The position numbers and the translations under genes are program-made. The notes under the pieces are model-generated. The model worked only from the letters and a program-made list of their open reading frames with translations. It searched no databases and was not told where the DNA came from. A DNA stretch of 64,000 nt from Fusibacter paucivorans. Its GTDB lineage: Bacteria > Bacillota > Clostridia > Peptostreptococcales > Acidaminobacteraceae. Every line of letters begins with the position of its first letter. Within the stretch, counting starts at the first letter, position 1. The stretch spans positions 62,001-126,000 of the forward strand of contig NZ_JAHBCL010000009.1 in NCBI RefSeq assembly GCF_018390735.1, in the 5' to 3' direction. This document shows, in pieces, positions 1-8,672 of the stretch.

Positions 1-201
1 AAATGTAATCGTTGGGCCATCCAATGGCTCGGAAGTATCTATGGTGCGATCCGCAGTCATGCGGTTCATGACTTCTGGCAATGCAATTAGGGCAACATCC
101 TCAGATTTTGCCTTTGCAATAAACGCTTCAATACGTTTTAAATTATCATCACGGTCACCGCCCGTGTCCATTTGTATCATGCCGATTTTATATGTTCTCA
201 T
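1..201 (-). CDS. Carbon-nitrogen (nitrilase) family hydrolase, N-terminal part, cut by window edge
   Basis: Only the first 67 codons are in the window; the gene runs off the left edge. It starts MRTYKIGMIQMDTG and carries the pattern N-(x)-RIEAFI-(x)-LIALPE at residues 20-43, where Glu43 matches the first member of the Glu-Lys-Cys catalytic triad of the nitrilase/amidase superfamily. These enzymes hydrolyse C-N bonds of nitriles, amides or carbamoyl groups. A GAAAGG ribosome binding site lies 6-7 bases before the ATG. It is downstream of and codirectional with the ABC importer, separated by a strong hairpin, so it may process the imported compound. The substrate cannot be read from this piece. 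Family call is good; subfamily unknown. Confidence 0.8.
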   Translation of the reverse strand, partial: MRTYKIGMIQMDTGGDRDDNLKRIEAFIAKAKSEDVALIALPEVMNRMTADRTIDTSEPLDGPTITF

Positions 202-271
202 AGCACTACCTTTCTATTATATACCAATCTTACGTCATCATGTATTGTTATTGATACTTGCGTCACATTAT

Positions 272-301
272 TGTCGGCCAGCCATTCACTGCTGGCCGAC
301 A
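272..301 (-). terminator. Strong hairpin between ABC importer operon and nitrilase-family gene
   Basis: Perfect 11-bp arms TGTCGGCCAGC / GCTGGCCGACA with an 8-base loop. In the minus direction it follows the last ABC gene, but no clear U-run follows; the T-rich flank is on the plus side. It may be a weak terminator, a processing or mRNA-stabilising hairpin, or a terminator for plus-strand transcription. Confidence 0.5.
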
Positions 302-319
302 TTTTATAGCGTAGGTTTT

Positions 320-1282
320 TTATAGCTGATTGATTTCCTTAACATAATGGCAAGCGACGTAGTGACCTTCGGTCACAGCTTCAAAAACAGGTTCTTCTGT
401 ACGACATTTATCCTTAACATACGCACATCGTGATGCAAATCGACATCCCGGTTTCGGATTAACCGGTGATGAAATTTCACCTTTTAATAAGCTGCGCTCT
501 TTTTTTGCCCCGACTTCTGCAATTGGCACTGCAGCCAGAAGCGCCTTGGTATACGGATGCAAACGATTTTTAAAGAGCTGTGATGACGATGTGTATTCCA
601 CCATCTTGCCCATGTACATCACGAGTATATCATCTGAAATATGCTTAACCACTGACAAATCGTGCGTAATAAATAGATAGGTCAGTCCCAGCTCATCCTG
701 CAAATCCTGCATGAGATTTAAAATCTGCGCCTGAATAGATACATCCAGCGCCGATACGGGTTCATCGCAGACGATAAACTTCGGTTTAAGTGCCAGCGCA
801 CGGGCCACGCCAATCCGTTGTCGCCTCCCGCCATCGAGTTCATGTGGAAAGCAATTTGCCAAATCGGCTGAAAGCCCTACAATATCCATGAGCTCGAAAA
901 CCCTTTTCGTGAGTTTAGATCGATCTGTTTCAACCCGATTGATCACCAAAGGTTCTGAAATAGTCTGAAATACAGACATTCTGGGATTTAGCGACGAATA
1001 AGGATCTTGAAAAATCATTTGCATATTGGGTCTCAGCGCTTTTAATGCCGTTTTATCGATATTGGTAATATCTTCACCTTCGAAATAGATCTCGCCGCTG
1101 GTTTTAGGGAGCAAATGGACAATCGTTCTGCCAAGTGTCGATTTGCCGCAGCCTGATTCGCCCACAACGCCCAATGTCTTCTGTGTCTCAATTTTTAGGC
1201 TGACACCGTCCACAGCGTGAAGCATTCCATTCGGTGTTTTAAAATGCTTTTTTAGATTTTTAACTTCTAATAAAGTGCTCAT
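320..1282 (-). CDS. Oligopeptide/dipeptide ABC transporter ATP-binding protein (OppF/DppF type)
   Basis: 320-residue cytoplasmic ATPase that would energise uptake of peptides or peptide-like compounds. Walker A GESGCGKST is at 41-49, the Q-loop in FQDPYSSL near 91, the signature reads LDGGRRQRIG at 149-158, followed by Walker B FIVCDEP near 169-175 and the switch His in FITHDLS. The signature has Asp-Gly-Gly-Arg instead of Ser-Gly-Gly-Gln, a variant I associate with some dipeptide importers. The C-terminus has the Cys-containing oligopeptide-transporter extension (CRFASRCAYVKDKC). It overlaps the upstream ATPase gene by 4 bp, so translation is probably coupled. Last gene of the importer operon. 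Substrate unknown. Confidence 0.93.
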   Translation of the reverse strand: MSTLLEVKNLKKHFKTPNGMLHAVDGVSLKIETQKTLGVVGESGCGKSTLGRTIVHLLPKTSGEIYFEGEDITNIDKTALKALRPNMQMIFQDPYSSLNPRMSVFQTISEPLVINRVETDRSKLTKRVFELMDIVGLSADLANCFPHELDGGRRQRIGVARALALKPKFIVCDEPVSALDVSIQAQILNLMQDLQDELGLTYLFITHDLSVVKHISDDILVMYMGKMVEYTSSSQLFKNRLHPYTKALLAAVPIAEVGAKKERSLLKGEISSPVNPKPGCRFASRCAYVKDKCRTEEPVFEAVTEGHYVACHYVKEINQL

Positions 1283-2259
1283 GCCTGATCACCTCCACCG
1301 ATATATTTATAACATTTTACGAGGTGGTTCTCACCAACGTCAATCACCACGGGTTCACTCTCGCGGCACCTTGGCATGACGTCCGGGCATCTATCGGCAA
1401 AATTGCATCCGACCGGCAGATTGGCCGGGTTTGGCATCTGTCCTTTAATCGGTTTAAGGCGCTTAACATCTTCATGAAACTTCGGAATAGAATCAAACAG
1501 GCCTCTTGTATACGGATGTTTTGTATCATTGTAAACCTGCTCAATGGTTCCGTATTCAACAATTTCGCCAGCATACATAATGGCAACAGTTTCGCACACC
1601 TCTGCAACGACGCCGAGGTCGTGTGTAATCATCAAAAGCGACGTATTAAATTCTTTTTGCAGTTTTTCCATCAAGTCGAGCACTTGCTCCTGAATGGTTA
1701 CATCCAGTGCCGTCGTCGGCTCGTCAGCAATAAGCAGTTCCGGATTACATGCCAGCGAAATGGCGATGACAACGCGCTGCTTCATGCCGCCTGAAAATTG
1801 ATGCGGAAAATCCTTGAGTCGATTACCGGGAATGCCCACCGTTTCCAGCATTTCCTGTGCTTTAATATAGGCTTCGTCCCGCGGCATCTTTTGGTGCAGT
1901 CTAATGACTTCGGCAATTTGATCGCCAACGGTCATAACGGGGTTGAGCGCCGTCATGGGATCTTGAAAGATCATGGATATTTTATTCCCTCGAACTGCAC
2001 GCATATCTCTTTGTGACAGTTTTAGGAGATTTTGTCCACAATAGCAGATTTCGCCTTCGACGATTTTACCGGGTGGGTTGGGTATCAAATTGAGTATACT
2101 AAGCGCTGTCGTCGTCTTTCCCGCACCTGTTTCACCAATAAGCCCCAGCGCTTCACCTTTGTGAATCTTTAAATCAATGTGATTGACTGCTTCAACCACT
2201 TTGCCATCTGTACTGTATATGACTTTTAAATTTTTAATTTCTAATAACGTATCCCTCAT
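1279..2259 (-). CDS. Oligopeptide/dipeptide ABC transporter ATP-binding protein (OppD/DppD type)
   Basis: Partner ATPase of the heterodimeric importer. With the start at MRDTLLEI (326 residues), Walker [10 protein letters not shown] lies at about 42-50, followed by [10 protein letters not shown], the signature FSGGMKQRV, Walker B LLIADEP and ITHDLGV. The C-terminal oligopeptide-transporter extension ([14 protein letters not shown]) is present. The ATG at 2259 was chosen over an in-frame GTG at 2268 because GGTGGAGG lies just before it, although the spacing is short. The preceding permease stop is at 2269, so the genes are nearly contiguous. Same operon as the other importer genes. Confidence 0.92.
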   Translation of the reverse strand: MRDTLLEIKNLKVIYSTDGKVVEAVNHIDLKIHKGEALGLIGETGAGKTTTALSILNLIPNPPGKIVEGEICYCGQNLLKLSQRDMRAVRGNKISMIFQDPMTALNPVMTVGDQIAEVIRLHQKMPRDEAYIKAQEMLETVGIPGNRLKDFPHQFSGGMKQRVVIAISLACNPELLIADEPTTALDVTIQEQVLDLMEKLQKEFNTSLLMITHDLGVVAEVCETVAIMYAGEIVEYGTIEQVYNDTKHPYTRGLFDSIPKFHEDVKRLKPIKGQMPNPANLPVGCNFADRCPDVMPRCRESEPVVIDVGENHLVKCYKYIGGGDQA

Positions 2260-2268
2260 AGCCTCCAC

Positions 2269-3144
2269 CTACTGTTTTAATCTAGGATCGAGTGCATCTC
2301 GCAGACCGTCTCCAAATAAGTTGAAGGCAAACACGGTCGACATAATTGCGACACCTGGGAATGTGACAACCCACCAATAATCTCGAATATAAGCACGTCC
2401 GTTGGAAAGCATTGAGCCCCATTCAGCCATCGGCGGCTGGACACCAAGTCCCAAGAAACTGAGCGCCGCTGCTGAAAGGATTGCAATCGCAATACTCATT
2501 GTCGCTTGAACGATAATTGGCGCTAAACAGTTTGGCAAAATATGCCTTAAAATAATCCGCGCATCATTCGCCCCTATCGATCGTGCAGCCTCAATAAATT
2601 CTTGGTCTCTCAGTGACATAACCGAAGCGCGAACCAGCCGAGCATAGCCGGGCACTGAACTAATTCCCACGGCGATCATGACGTTGACAATCCCAGGGCC
2701 AAGTGTTGCTGCAATGGAAATTGCCAGCAAAATATTGGGAATGGCTAACATGACATCAATCAGCCGCATGATAATATTGTCCACGCGATTGCCGTAATAA
2801 CCTGAAATCGCACCGAGAATGGTTCCAATACCGCTGGAGATCGTGACGGAAATTGCACCGACGAGCAACGACGTTCTGCTGCCGTAAACAATTCTCGAAA
2901 AGATATCTCTGCCGTATTCATCTGTGCCGAAGTAATGTTCTGCACTCGGTGCCATAAAACGCTGTCTGAGATCCTGTTCATCATAACTAAATGGTGAAAC
3001 AATATCTGCAAAAATCGCTGACAGGATCAGTACAATGATAATCACCAAACCGAGGATTGCCGCTTTATTTCTTAGCAGGCGTACGAGGGCGTCTCGCATC
3101 ATACCGCTGTTTCTGCTCTTTATCGCTACAGTTTTTTCACTCAT
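2269..3144 (-). CDS. Peptide-type ABC transporter permease (DppC/OppC type)
   Basis: 291-residue inner membrane permease with an N-terminal membrane helix (about 25-48), the OppC-type N-terminal region (QRFMAPSAEHYFGTDEYGRD) and the BPD_transp_1 core. The EAA coupling loop reads EAARSIGANDARIILRHILPN. GGGGGAGG precedes the ATG. Its first 8 bases overlap the end of the DppB-type gene, indicating an operon and probable translational coupling. It should pair with that subunit to form the channel. Confidence 0.92.
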   Translation of the reverse strand: MSEKTVAIKSRNSGMMRDALVRLLRNKAAILGLVIIIVLILSAIFADIVSPFSYDEQDLRQRFMAPSAEHYFGTDEYGRDIFSRIVYGSRTSLLVGAISVTISSGIGTILGAISGYYGNRVDNIIMRLIDVMLAIPNILLAISIAATLGPGIVNVMIAVGISSVPGYARLVRASVMSLRDQEFIEAARSIGANDARIILRHILPNCLAPIIVQATMSIAIAILSAAALSFLGLGVQPPMAEWGSMLSNGRAYIRDYWWVVTFPGVAIMSTVFAFNLFGDGLRDALDPRLKQ

Positions 3145-4114
3145 CGCCTACCTCCCCCAGTCTTATTTTCTTACGAATACTATTGGTTGTAAATTGTGTT
3201 CTAATTCTTGGGTCGACGTATGCATAGAGCACGTCTACAATTAAGTTTACCACCGACATGACAATGGCAATAAACAAGACACCGCCCTGAACCAATGGAT
3301 AGTTCCGCATATTAATCGCGTCTACCATTAGCTTACCAATGCCGGCTATGGAGAAAATGCTCTCTGTGAGTACTGCTCCGCCGAGCAGTCTCCCAAAAGA
3401 AAGACCGACTACGGTAATAATGGGGATCAGTGCATTTTTCAGTGCATGCCGCCATATAACAATGCGTTCGGACTGCCCTTTTGCCCGTGCTGTTCGGATA
3501 TAGTCCTGACGAATAACCTCCAGCATACTGGAGCGCGTCATTCGCATAATCTGTGCCGCCGAACTCGTCCCAATGGTAACTGCCGGCAATATCCAGTGCA
3601 TGGGCGTCGAGAAGCCGGATGGCGGCAACCAACCGAGCCATACGGAGAACACGATGATCAGCATCATTCCTTGCCAAAAGTTCGGCATCGAAACACCAAT
3701 AAAGGAAATCGCCGTCGCAACATTATCTAAAATAGAATACTGCCGCGTGGCAGAGACAATGCCGACGGTAATACCAATGATAACAGATAAAATAACGCTC
3801 AATCCTGCGAGTTTAAATGTATTTGGAAAACGAACCAAAAGCTCATCTAAAACAGGCTGTTTTGTCGTATAAGAAGTGCCAAAGTCACCTTTTGTGACGA
3901 TATTTTTCACATAATTAACGTATTGAACCAGAAATGGCTCATCGAGTTTAAGCTGCTCATGCATCATTTGAATATCTTCCTGTGTTGCCATGTCGCCTAA
4001 AATCATCACCGCAGGGTCACCCGGTGTGAAATAGCTCATGAAGAATACGACAAATGAAACGCCAAGCAATACTGGAATCATCATTAATATGCGCCTAAAT
4101 AAAAACCTAAGCAT
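3137..4114 (-). CDS. Peptide-type ABC transporter permease (DppB/OppB type)
   Basis: 325-residue permease beginning MLRFLFRRILMMIPVLLGVS, typical of DppB/OppB: a first membrane helix, a short extracytoplasmic region with FTPGDPAVMILG, then the transport core with the EAA loop TARAKGQSERIVIWRHALKN. The RBS GAAGGA is 5 bases upstream. It is separated from the binding-protein gene by about 250 bases that include a hairpin with a U-tract, which should let more binding protein than permease be made. Confidence 0.92.
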   Translation of the reverse strand: MLRFLFRRILMMIPVLLGVSFVVFFMSYFTPGDPAVMILGDMATQEDIQMMHEQLKLDEPFLVQYVNYVKNIVTKGDFGTSYTTKQPVLDELLVRFPNTFKLAGLSVILSVIIGITVGIVSATRQYSILDNVATAISFIGVSMPNFWQGMMLIIVFSVWLGWLPPSGFSTPMHWILPAVTIGTSSAAQIMRMTRSSMLEVIRQDYIRTARAKGQSERIVIWRHALKNALIPIITVVGLSFGRLLGGAVLTESIFSIAGIGKLMVDAINMRNYPLVQGGVLFIAIVMSVVNLIVDVLYAYVDPRIRTQFTTNSIRKKIRLGEVGDE

Positions 4115-4292
4115 AGTGTCCTTCTTTCAATATTTCTTTGGGTGTCATCGCAAATAACTATTCCGCTAAATACACGGCAGTCAAACGATGTCTCTAAATC
4201 ATGGAGTTCATTATTAAGTTATTTTAAGTGATATTATTGTAAAATAATAGGGTTATGCTCCATTTTTGAAGTGTTTTACGCTGCAAAAGGGT

Positions 4293-4338
4293 GAAAAAAG
4301 AGTTGCGAAGCAATTTTAGTACTTTTACGCCTCGCAAC
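4293..4338 (-). terminator. Probably leaky terminator after the binding-protein gene
   Basis: On the minus strand, arms GTTGCGA and TCGCAAC enclose an AT-rich loop and are followed at once by TCTTTTTT. It lies in the 250-base gap between the substrate-binding-protein gene and the first permease gene. Partial termination here is a common way to set binding protein above membrane subunits. Nothing else was recognised in this gap. Confidence 0.6.
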
Positions 4339-4364
4339 ACTTCTAACGCTTTCTTCGCAATTCG

Positions 4365-5930
4365 TTATTCTGTTACGGTAACAATTGACCAGTCTACCAA
4401 TCCAAGCGGATCAGGTACAAAGTTTCCAATATTATTGGAAAGACCATAGATCGTTTTCGTATGTGCCAGTGGAATCGTGTATTTAATATCCCACAAGTAA
4501 TCTTGAAGTTCATCGAGTACCACTTTACGATCTGCATCGTCATAAATTTGTCTAAATTCATTTAATGCACTGTCAATATAATCGTCATTTGGCTGAATGC
4601 GATCGCCAAAGGCTGAATCATAGATAATAAGAATATTGGATGGATGATTCGCATTCCCGGCACGGACAGAAATTTGATATTCATTGCCCTGTGCAAGGTA
4701 AGATGGTCTATCCATCGTAATAATATTAGCTGTAACGCCGACATCTTGCCACATACTTTGGATGATTTCGGCAATATCAAGGTATTCAGAACCTGGATCA
4801 ACTTGGAACTCTAAAATTAAACCGTTTTCATAACCCGCTTCTGCTAAAAGTTGTTTTGCTTTTTCAGGGTTGTATTCAGTCGGTTCCATTTCTTTGAAGC
4901 CAATGGCATTTGTCGGCATAACACCATTTAACGCATCAGCTGACTCACCGTAAATAACGTCGACGAGCAGCGGCTTGTCAATGGCATAAGCCAGTGCTTG
5001 ACGAATGCGTTTGTCTTTTAAAACTTCGTCTTTCATGCTCATGGTAAGCGTCGTATAGCGGTATGACGGCACCATGACGATATCGGCATTTTCCATATCG
5101 CGAACACGTGCGATGTCACTTGATGCAAGGTTTAACGCCACATCAACATCGCCTGTTTCAAGTTCAATCACGCGGTTGGAAGCTTCTGGTATAAATTTGT
5201 AAACAAGATTCGGCGTTTTTGCAACACCATTAAAATAACCGTCAAAAGCAACTAATTTAATTTGTGTTCCCGAAATCCATTCCGAAACCATGTAAGGACC
5301 TGTTCCGATAGGGTTTCTTGCAAATTCTGCTTCTCCCATTTCTTCAACTGCTTTTTTTGACACGATATTGCCACGGCCGCTGGTAATGGAATTAAAGAAA
5401 GCTTCATCAGGCATATTCAATGCAAACTCAATCGTGTAGTCATCGATTACTTTTGTATTTTCTATATCCAATGTTTTGAAGGTTGAAGCACTTTTTGGTG
5501 ATTCCAGCGCACGTTTAAATGTAAAATAAACATCATCAGCTGTCATTTTTTCGCCATTTTGGAAGAGTACATCATCTCTTAAGTGAAAGCGAATATGTGT
5601 ATCGTCTATATTCTCCCAAGATGTTGCCAAGACGGGTACATATTTTTCATCGATGTAATCAATCAAAGGATTAAAAATATTTTTTTCAATAACAAACCAT
5701 GAAATCATGTTGGAATATTGCGGGTCCAACGTTGCCGGTTCTTCATGGTGTGCAATGACAAGTGTGTCTTTAAAAGTCGTTTCTGTCGTCGCTTCTGCTG
5801 AACTCGATGATGAAGATGATGAAGATGATGAAGATGATTCTGCCGGCGCTTCGGTTTTAGAACCGCCACAGCCACTGAGCACCATACTGATCACGAGTAA
5901 GCCAATGAGTAGTTTGTAAATCTTATTCAT
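4365..5930 (-). CDS. Lipoprotein substrate-binding protein, family 5 (DppA/OppA type)
   Basis: 521 residues. The signal peptide ends in the lipobox VLSGC with lipidated Cys21, followed by a Glu/Ser/Ala linker holding an uninterrupted run of Ser residues (about 32-45), then the family-5 solute-binding fold (LVIAHHEEPATLDPQYSN; LRDDVLFQNGEKMTADDV; RNPIGTGPYMVSEW). It captures the substrate outside the membrane and delivers it to the permeases encoded downstream. The poly-Ser tract is encoded by tandem 9-base repeats, so its length could vary by slippage without frameshift. The RBS GGGAG is well placed. Peptide, nickel, sugar or opine ligands are all possible in this family. Confidence 0.93.
   Translation of the reverse strand: MNKIYKLLIGLLVISMVLSGCGGSKTEAPAESSSSSSSSSSSSSAEATTETTFKDTLVIAHHEEPATLDPQYSNMISWFVIEKNIFNPLIDYIDEKYVPVLATSWENIDDTHIRFHLRDDVLFQNGEKMTADDVYFTFKRALESPKSASTFKTLDIENTKVIDDYTIEFALNMPDEAFFNSITSGRGNIVSKKAVEEMGEAEFARNPIGTGPYMVSEWISGTQIKLVAFDGYFNGVAKTPNLVYKFIPEASNRVIELETGDVDVALNLASSDIARVRDMENADIVMVPSYRYTTLTMSMKDEVLKDKRIRQALAYAIDKPLLVDVIYGESADALNGVMPTNAIGFKEMEPTEYNPEKAKQLLAEAGYENGLILEFQVDPGSEYLDIAEIIQSMWQDVGVTANIITMDRPSYLAQGNEYQISVRAGNANHPSNILIIYDSAFGDRIQPNDDYIDSALNEFRQIYDDADRKVVLDELQDYLWDIKYTIPLAHTKTIYGLSNNIGNFVPDPLGLVDWSIVTVTE
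5806..5841 (-). repeat. In-frame 9-bp tandem repeat encoding a poly-Ser linker
   Basis: The plus-strand unit GATGATGAA occurs three times in a row, followed by a fourth degenerate copy. It encodes the Ser run just after the lipobox of the binding protein. A change in unit number alters only the tether length, by three residues each. Confidence 0.8.
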
Positions 5931-5949
5931 GTTTTTCTCCCCTTTTTAA

Positions 5950-6062
5950 TCATAATATATTTGCTGACCTCGGTGCTGTGCACCTGAGCCAGGTTAGCCA
6001 ACGGTTGTTGCCTTCTGTCTTTTATGATGTGTTTCCGGTATCCAATGGTACCTGAAAGCGCT
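5950..6062 (-). ncRNA. Possible structured leader or intercistronic RNA, family not recognised
   Basis: The 233-base gap between the creatininase gene and the binding-protein gene holds several inverted repeats on the minus strand: a short GGTACC-type hairpin (about 6036-6051), the motif GGCAACAACCGTTGG, then a longer nested stem-loop with inner arms CTC-A-GGTGC / GCACC-GAG closed by GCTNAC / GTNAGC (about 5960-5997). It is followed by an AT stretch rather than a U-run, so it is not an ordinary terminator. I compared it from memory with glycine, lysine, SAM, T-box, guanidine and c-di-GMP consensus patterns and found no convincing match. Confidence 0.3.
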
Positions 6063-6163
6063 TTTGTGTTTCACGTTAAATTAAAATCATACGGCTGACT
6101 TCTCTTTTGGCTCTATCTTTATTCAGCGTATGTTACGCGATGGTTTAAACTTTAGCATCGTTA

Positions 6164-6901
6164 TCAATAATAGTCACTGACAAATGCTTCAAGTCGCTTA
6201 ATGCAATTGGCAATAATCTTTTCGCCTTTTTCTGCAGTCGCTATTGTACCATCTCCAACAGTTCCGGTTTTCGTCTTTTCATCAATGGTAAAATACTGCA
6301 AAATATCCGGGAACTGATTTGCTTGATCTTCTGGTATTTCGAATTTGACCGCTGCATCCATATTCACGAGTTCTGGTCTTATATGCAACATGATTGACGT
6401 TGCACACTCGCTTGCATGTCCATGCGCCATGTATCCTTGATGTTCTAAAGCATCTCCGCTGTTAGCGCCTACAAAGCGCCACCAGTCAATCTGTGCTGTC
6501 TTGATCTCTGGATGGCTCAGCTTGTAAGCTTTGCAGATACTGCTCACCATCGGTACGTTCCCTGCATGTCCTGTAATAAAGAGGAACTTTGTAATGCCCC
6601 AGCTCCGCAGACTTTCACAAACATCTTCGAGATAACCTCTAAAATGTGCTTCGTCAACGGTAAGCGTTCCAGGAAATTTTGCGAGAACTCTGCTTTCGCC
6701 AACACTCATACTCGGTGCGATCAATGCACCCGTTGCCTCTGATAAACGTTTGGCAACTTCCTCTACGACGATAATATCGCTGCCTAAGGGCATATGCGGC
6801 CCATAAACTTCGACTGCACCTGTGGGAATAATCACCAGAGGTGATGATTTGACATATTCGTCAAATTCTGTCCAACTCATATCTCTTATTGTTGTTTTCA
6901 T
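6164..6901 (-). CDS. Creatininase-family metal-dependent amidohydrolase
   Basis: 245 residues from the ATG at 6901, chosen because GGAGG lies 6 bases upstream; a longer frame runs to 7021 but lacks an RBS and covers the promoter. The motifs are those of the creatininase fold: GAVEVYGPHMPLGSD (about 28-42), ITGHAGN, and HASECATS. In creatininase proper the first motif reads Glu-Gln-His-Gly-Pro-His, with Glu and His as metal ligands; here the His is Tyr (EVYGPH), which I believe marks a separate subfamily. Family members open cyclic amides or trim peptides (for example MftE). First gene of the importer operon, so it may act on the imported compound. Substrate unknown. Confidence 0.85.
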   Translation of the reverse strand: MKTTIRDMSWTEFDEYVKSSPLVIIPTGAVEVYGPHMPLGSDIIVVEEVAKRLSEATGALIAPSMSVGESRVLAKFPGTLTVDEAHFRGYLEDVCESLRSWGITKFLFITGHAGNVPMVSSICKAYKLSHPEIKTAQIDWWRFVGANSGDALEHQGYMAHGHASECATSIMLHIRPELVNMDAAVKFEIPEDQANQFPDILQYFTIDEKTKTGTVGDGTIATAEKGEKIIANCIKRLEAFVSDYY

Positions 6902-6980
6902 AAATGCCTCCATCATACTTGACGATGTTCTCAATAACCTCCTTTCATTTACAGAATGTTCACACTTTATGTTTTGTTTA

Positions 6981-7009
6981 ATTATATGAAATTGCCATGT
7001 GCTTCTCAA
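6981..7009 (-). promoter_or_regulatory. Sigma-A-type promoter of the creatininase-ABC operon
   Basis: Minus-strand -35 TTGAGA (7004-7009), a 17-base spacer and -10 TATAAT (6981-6986). A putative MocR box lies just upstream of the -35 (7024-7041), a position typical for activation. The leader to the ATG at 6901 would be about 70 bases. Confidence 0.65.
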
Positions 7010-7023
7010 CTCATATTTCATAT

Positions 7024-7041
7024 GATTGTCCTAGTACAATC
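7024..7041. promoter_or_regulatory. Putative MocR-type operator, copy 1
   Basis: GATTGTCCTAGTACAATC, an inverted repeat (GATTGT / ACAATC). Fifteen of its bases recur exactly, in the same orientation relative to the plus strand after reverse complementing, at the promoter of the neighbouring MocR-type regulator. Its position upstream of the -35 suggests activation of the creatininase-ABC operon. Confidence 0.6.
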
Positions 7042-7080
7042 TCGACTGTGCCGTATTTGTCTCAGCTGTCGCTGTTTTGA

Positions 7081-7108
7081 AAATAAAGAGAGAGGTCAAA
7101 TACCTCTC
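7081..7108 (-). terminator. Terminator of the MocR-type regulator gene
   Basis: On the minus strand, GAGAGGT and ACCTCTC form a stem with a 5-base loop, followed by TCTTTATTTT. It lies about 110 bases after the regulator stop codon and before the creatininase promoter. Together with the operator and promoter this accounts for most of the 317-base gap 6902-7218. Confidence 0.6.
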
Positions 7109-7218
7109 CCATTCATGTTAATAACCTGATATTATGCCATAATCTTCCTAGTTTTTCGACATTGGCCTCAGCTGCTCAAACAGCTGCCGCGTTATTTGTG
7201 TGTTCTTTGCCGTATTCA

Positions 7219-8577
7219 TCATTCTCTACAGCATCTTGAGGGTAATGTATTGCGCTTAATGACGTCGAGGATCTTCGGCACGGCATAATCAATGGTTTCA
7301 TTGTCCATTTTGCTGACACTGAGCCTAATCACCTTGGTATTGGCAAATTCTTTGAGAAAGCAAACACGGATATCGACGAGCTTAATATGCATGGATTCAA
7401 GCGTTTCCATAATGGTATCAAATCGAGTCCCATTTTCAATATAGAGACAAAGAAAATAGCCGCCTTTTGGCTTACTGAACTGCATGCCTTCAAAAGTGTT
7501 GGCTTCAAGCGTTTTGATTAGATGCGACATGCGGCTGGCATAGAGCGCCTTCATTTTTTCTTTGTGAATCTTAAACAGTCCGCTCTTGATGTAGATGTCA
7601 AGACCTCCCTGTGAAATAATGGCGCTATTGCTATCGGCCCATTGCTTATAGTCATAAAACGTATCGACTAAAGACGTCGGCAAGACAATTGAAGAAAGTC
7701 TCAGTCCCGGGAAGAGAATCTTAGAAAAACTGTTGATATGCACCACGCGTTCATTGACATCATAGGAGAACATTGACAAATCCTTTGGCGATTCGATAAA
7801 ATCTGCCATGCAGTCGTCTTCGACAATATAGACATTGTATTTTTCAGCCAGATAGAGCATGTCGAGGATTTCCTGTCGCGTATAAGAATAACCAATGGGA
7901 TTATGAAATCTCGAGGATGTATAGAAAAACTTAATTTTATTTTTTTTATAAATCGTCTCCATTTCATTGAGATCAATGCCATTTAAGCCGCGATTGATTC
8001 CAATAACCGGCATAAAATTTAGTTCAAAGGCTTTTAAAGCGCCAAAGTAAGTGGGCTGTTCTGCAAGGATTGTTTTATTGCCATTTGGAAACGGCATCTT
8101 CGTCAATAAATCAATTGCCTGTTGGGCACCCGTTGTCATAAAAATATTACTGAGTTTAGCAAAAATCTGATCTTCCTCAAGCCGCAGCTTGATGGTCTGC
8201 AAAAGTGAAGGCAGCCCCCAAGCTTTTGTATAATAAAACTGATTTTCCTTATAGGAGTTAATCGCCTGTATCACGCAGTGCTGAAAGTCAGCATAGGGAA
8301 AACGTTCAATATTGGGATAACTGGTTGAGGCAAAGATCATATTTTCTTGATTTGCCGCATCCGATGCAGGATTTTCTATAACGTAATAGCCGCTTTGGGG
8401 CTTGGCATAGAGCAGATGTTGGCGCTCCAGTGTAACCAGTGCTTTTTGCACGGTTTCCTTGCCGCATTTAAACTGATCCGAAAGAACTCGGATGGAGGGA
8501 ATGCGAGCCCCCGGCTTATAGTTTCCCTGTTCAATTTGTGTCTTGATATACTTGGTAATCGTCTCGTATTTATACAT
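7219..8577 (-). CDS. MocR-family transcriptional regulator (GntR winged helix fused to class I aminotransferase domain)
   Basis: 452 residues from the ATG at 8577 (a GTG at 8610 is the alternative). Residues 1-70 are a GntR-type winged helix (YKPGARIPSIRVLSDQFKCGKETVQKAL); residues from about 100 form an aminotransferase fold with the PLP-site region VVHINSFSKILFPGLRLS, where the Lys should hold PLP. MocR proteins sense PLP or amino compounds and usually control a neighbouring target plus themselves. The operator motif found both at its own promoter and upstream of the creatininase promoter supports control of the importer operon. It is divergent from the RraA-like gene. Confidence 0.9.
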   Translation of the reverse strand: MYKYETITKYIKTQIEQGNYKPGARIPSIRVLSDQFKCGKETVQKALVTLERQHLLYAKPQSGYYVIENPASDAANQENMIFASTSYPNIERFPYADFQHCVIQAINSYKENQFYYTKAWGLPSLLQTIKLRLEEDQIFAKLSNIFMTTGAQQAIDLLTKMPFPNGNKTILAEQPTYFGALKAFELNFMPVIGINRGLNGIDLNEMETIYKKNKIKFFYTSSRFHNPIGYSYTRQEILDMLYLAEKYNVYIVEDDCMADFIESPKDLSMFSYDVNERVVHINSFSKILFPGLRLSSIVLPTSLVDTFYDYKQWADSNSAIISQGGLDIYIKSGLFKIHKEKMKALYASRMSHLIKTLEANTFEGMQFSKPKGGYFLCLYIENGTRFDTIMETLESMHIKLVDIRVCFLKEFANTKVIRLSVSKMDNETIDYAVPKILDVIKRNTLPSRCCRE

Positions 8578-8649
8578 GTTTCCAACCCCCGCGCCTTTCA
8601 AATCCCTCACTGCGTTATGAGCACATTCCCGATGTCCCTTTCACATAAG

Positions 8650-8664
8650 TGTACTAGGACAATC
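8650..8664. promoter_or_regulatory. Putative MocR-type operator, copy 2 (autoregulation)
   Basis: TGTACTAGGACAATC, the exact reverse complement of 15 bases of copy 1 at 7024-7041. It lies 8 bases downstream of the -10 of the regulator promoter, over the expected start of transcription, a position typical for repression. The same intergenic region also serves the divergent RraA-like gene. Confidence 0.6.
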
Positions 8665-8672
8665 CTATATTT

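Noticed and set aside
5707-5919. Plus-strand frame with an Asp/Glu-rich run opposite the binding-protein gene
   Set aside because: It is the antisense reading of the poly-Ser tandem repeat.
6002-6062. T-box leader or known riboswitch before the binding-protein gene
   Set aside because: No GGGTGGNACCGCG antiterminator sequence, no specifier-loop features, and no match to aptamer consensus patterns I could recall.
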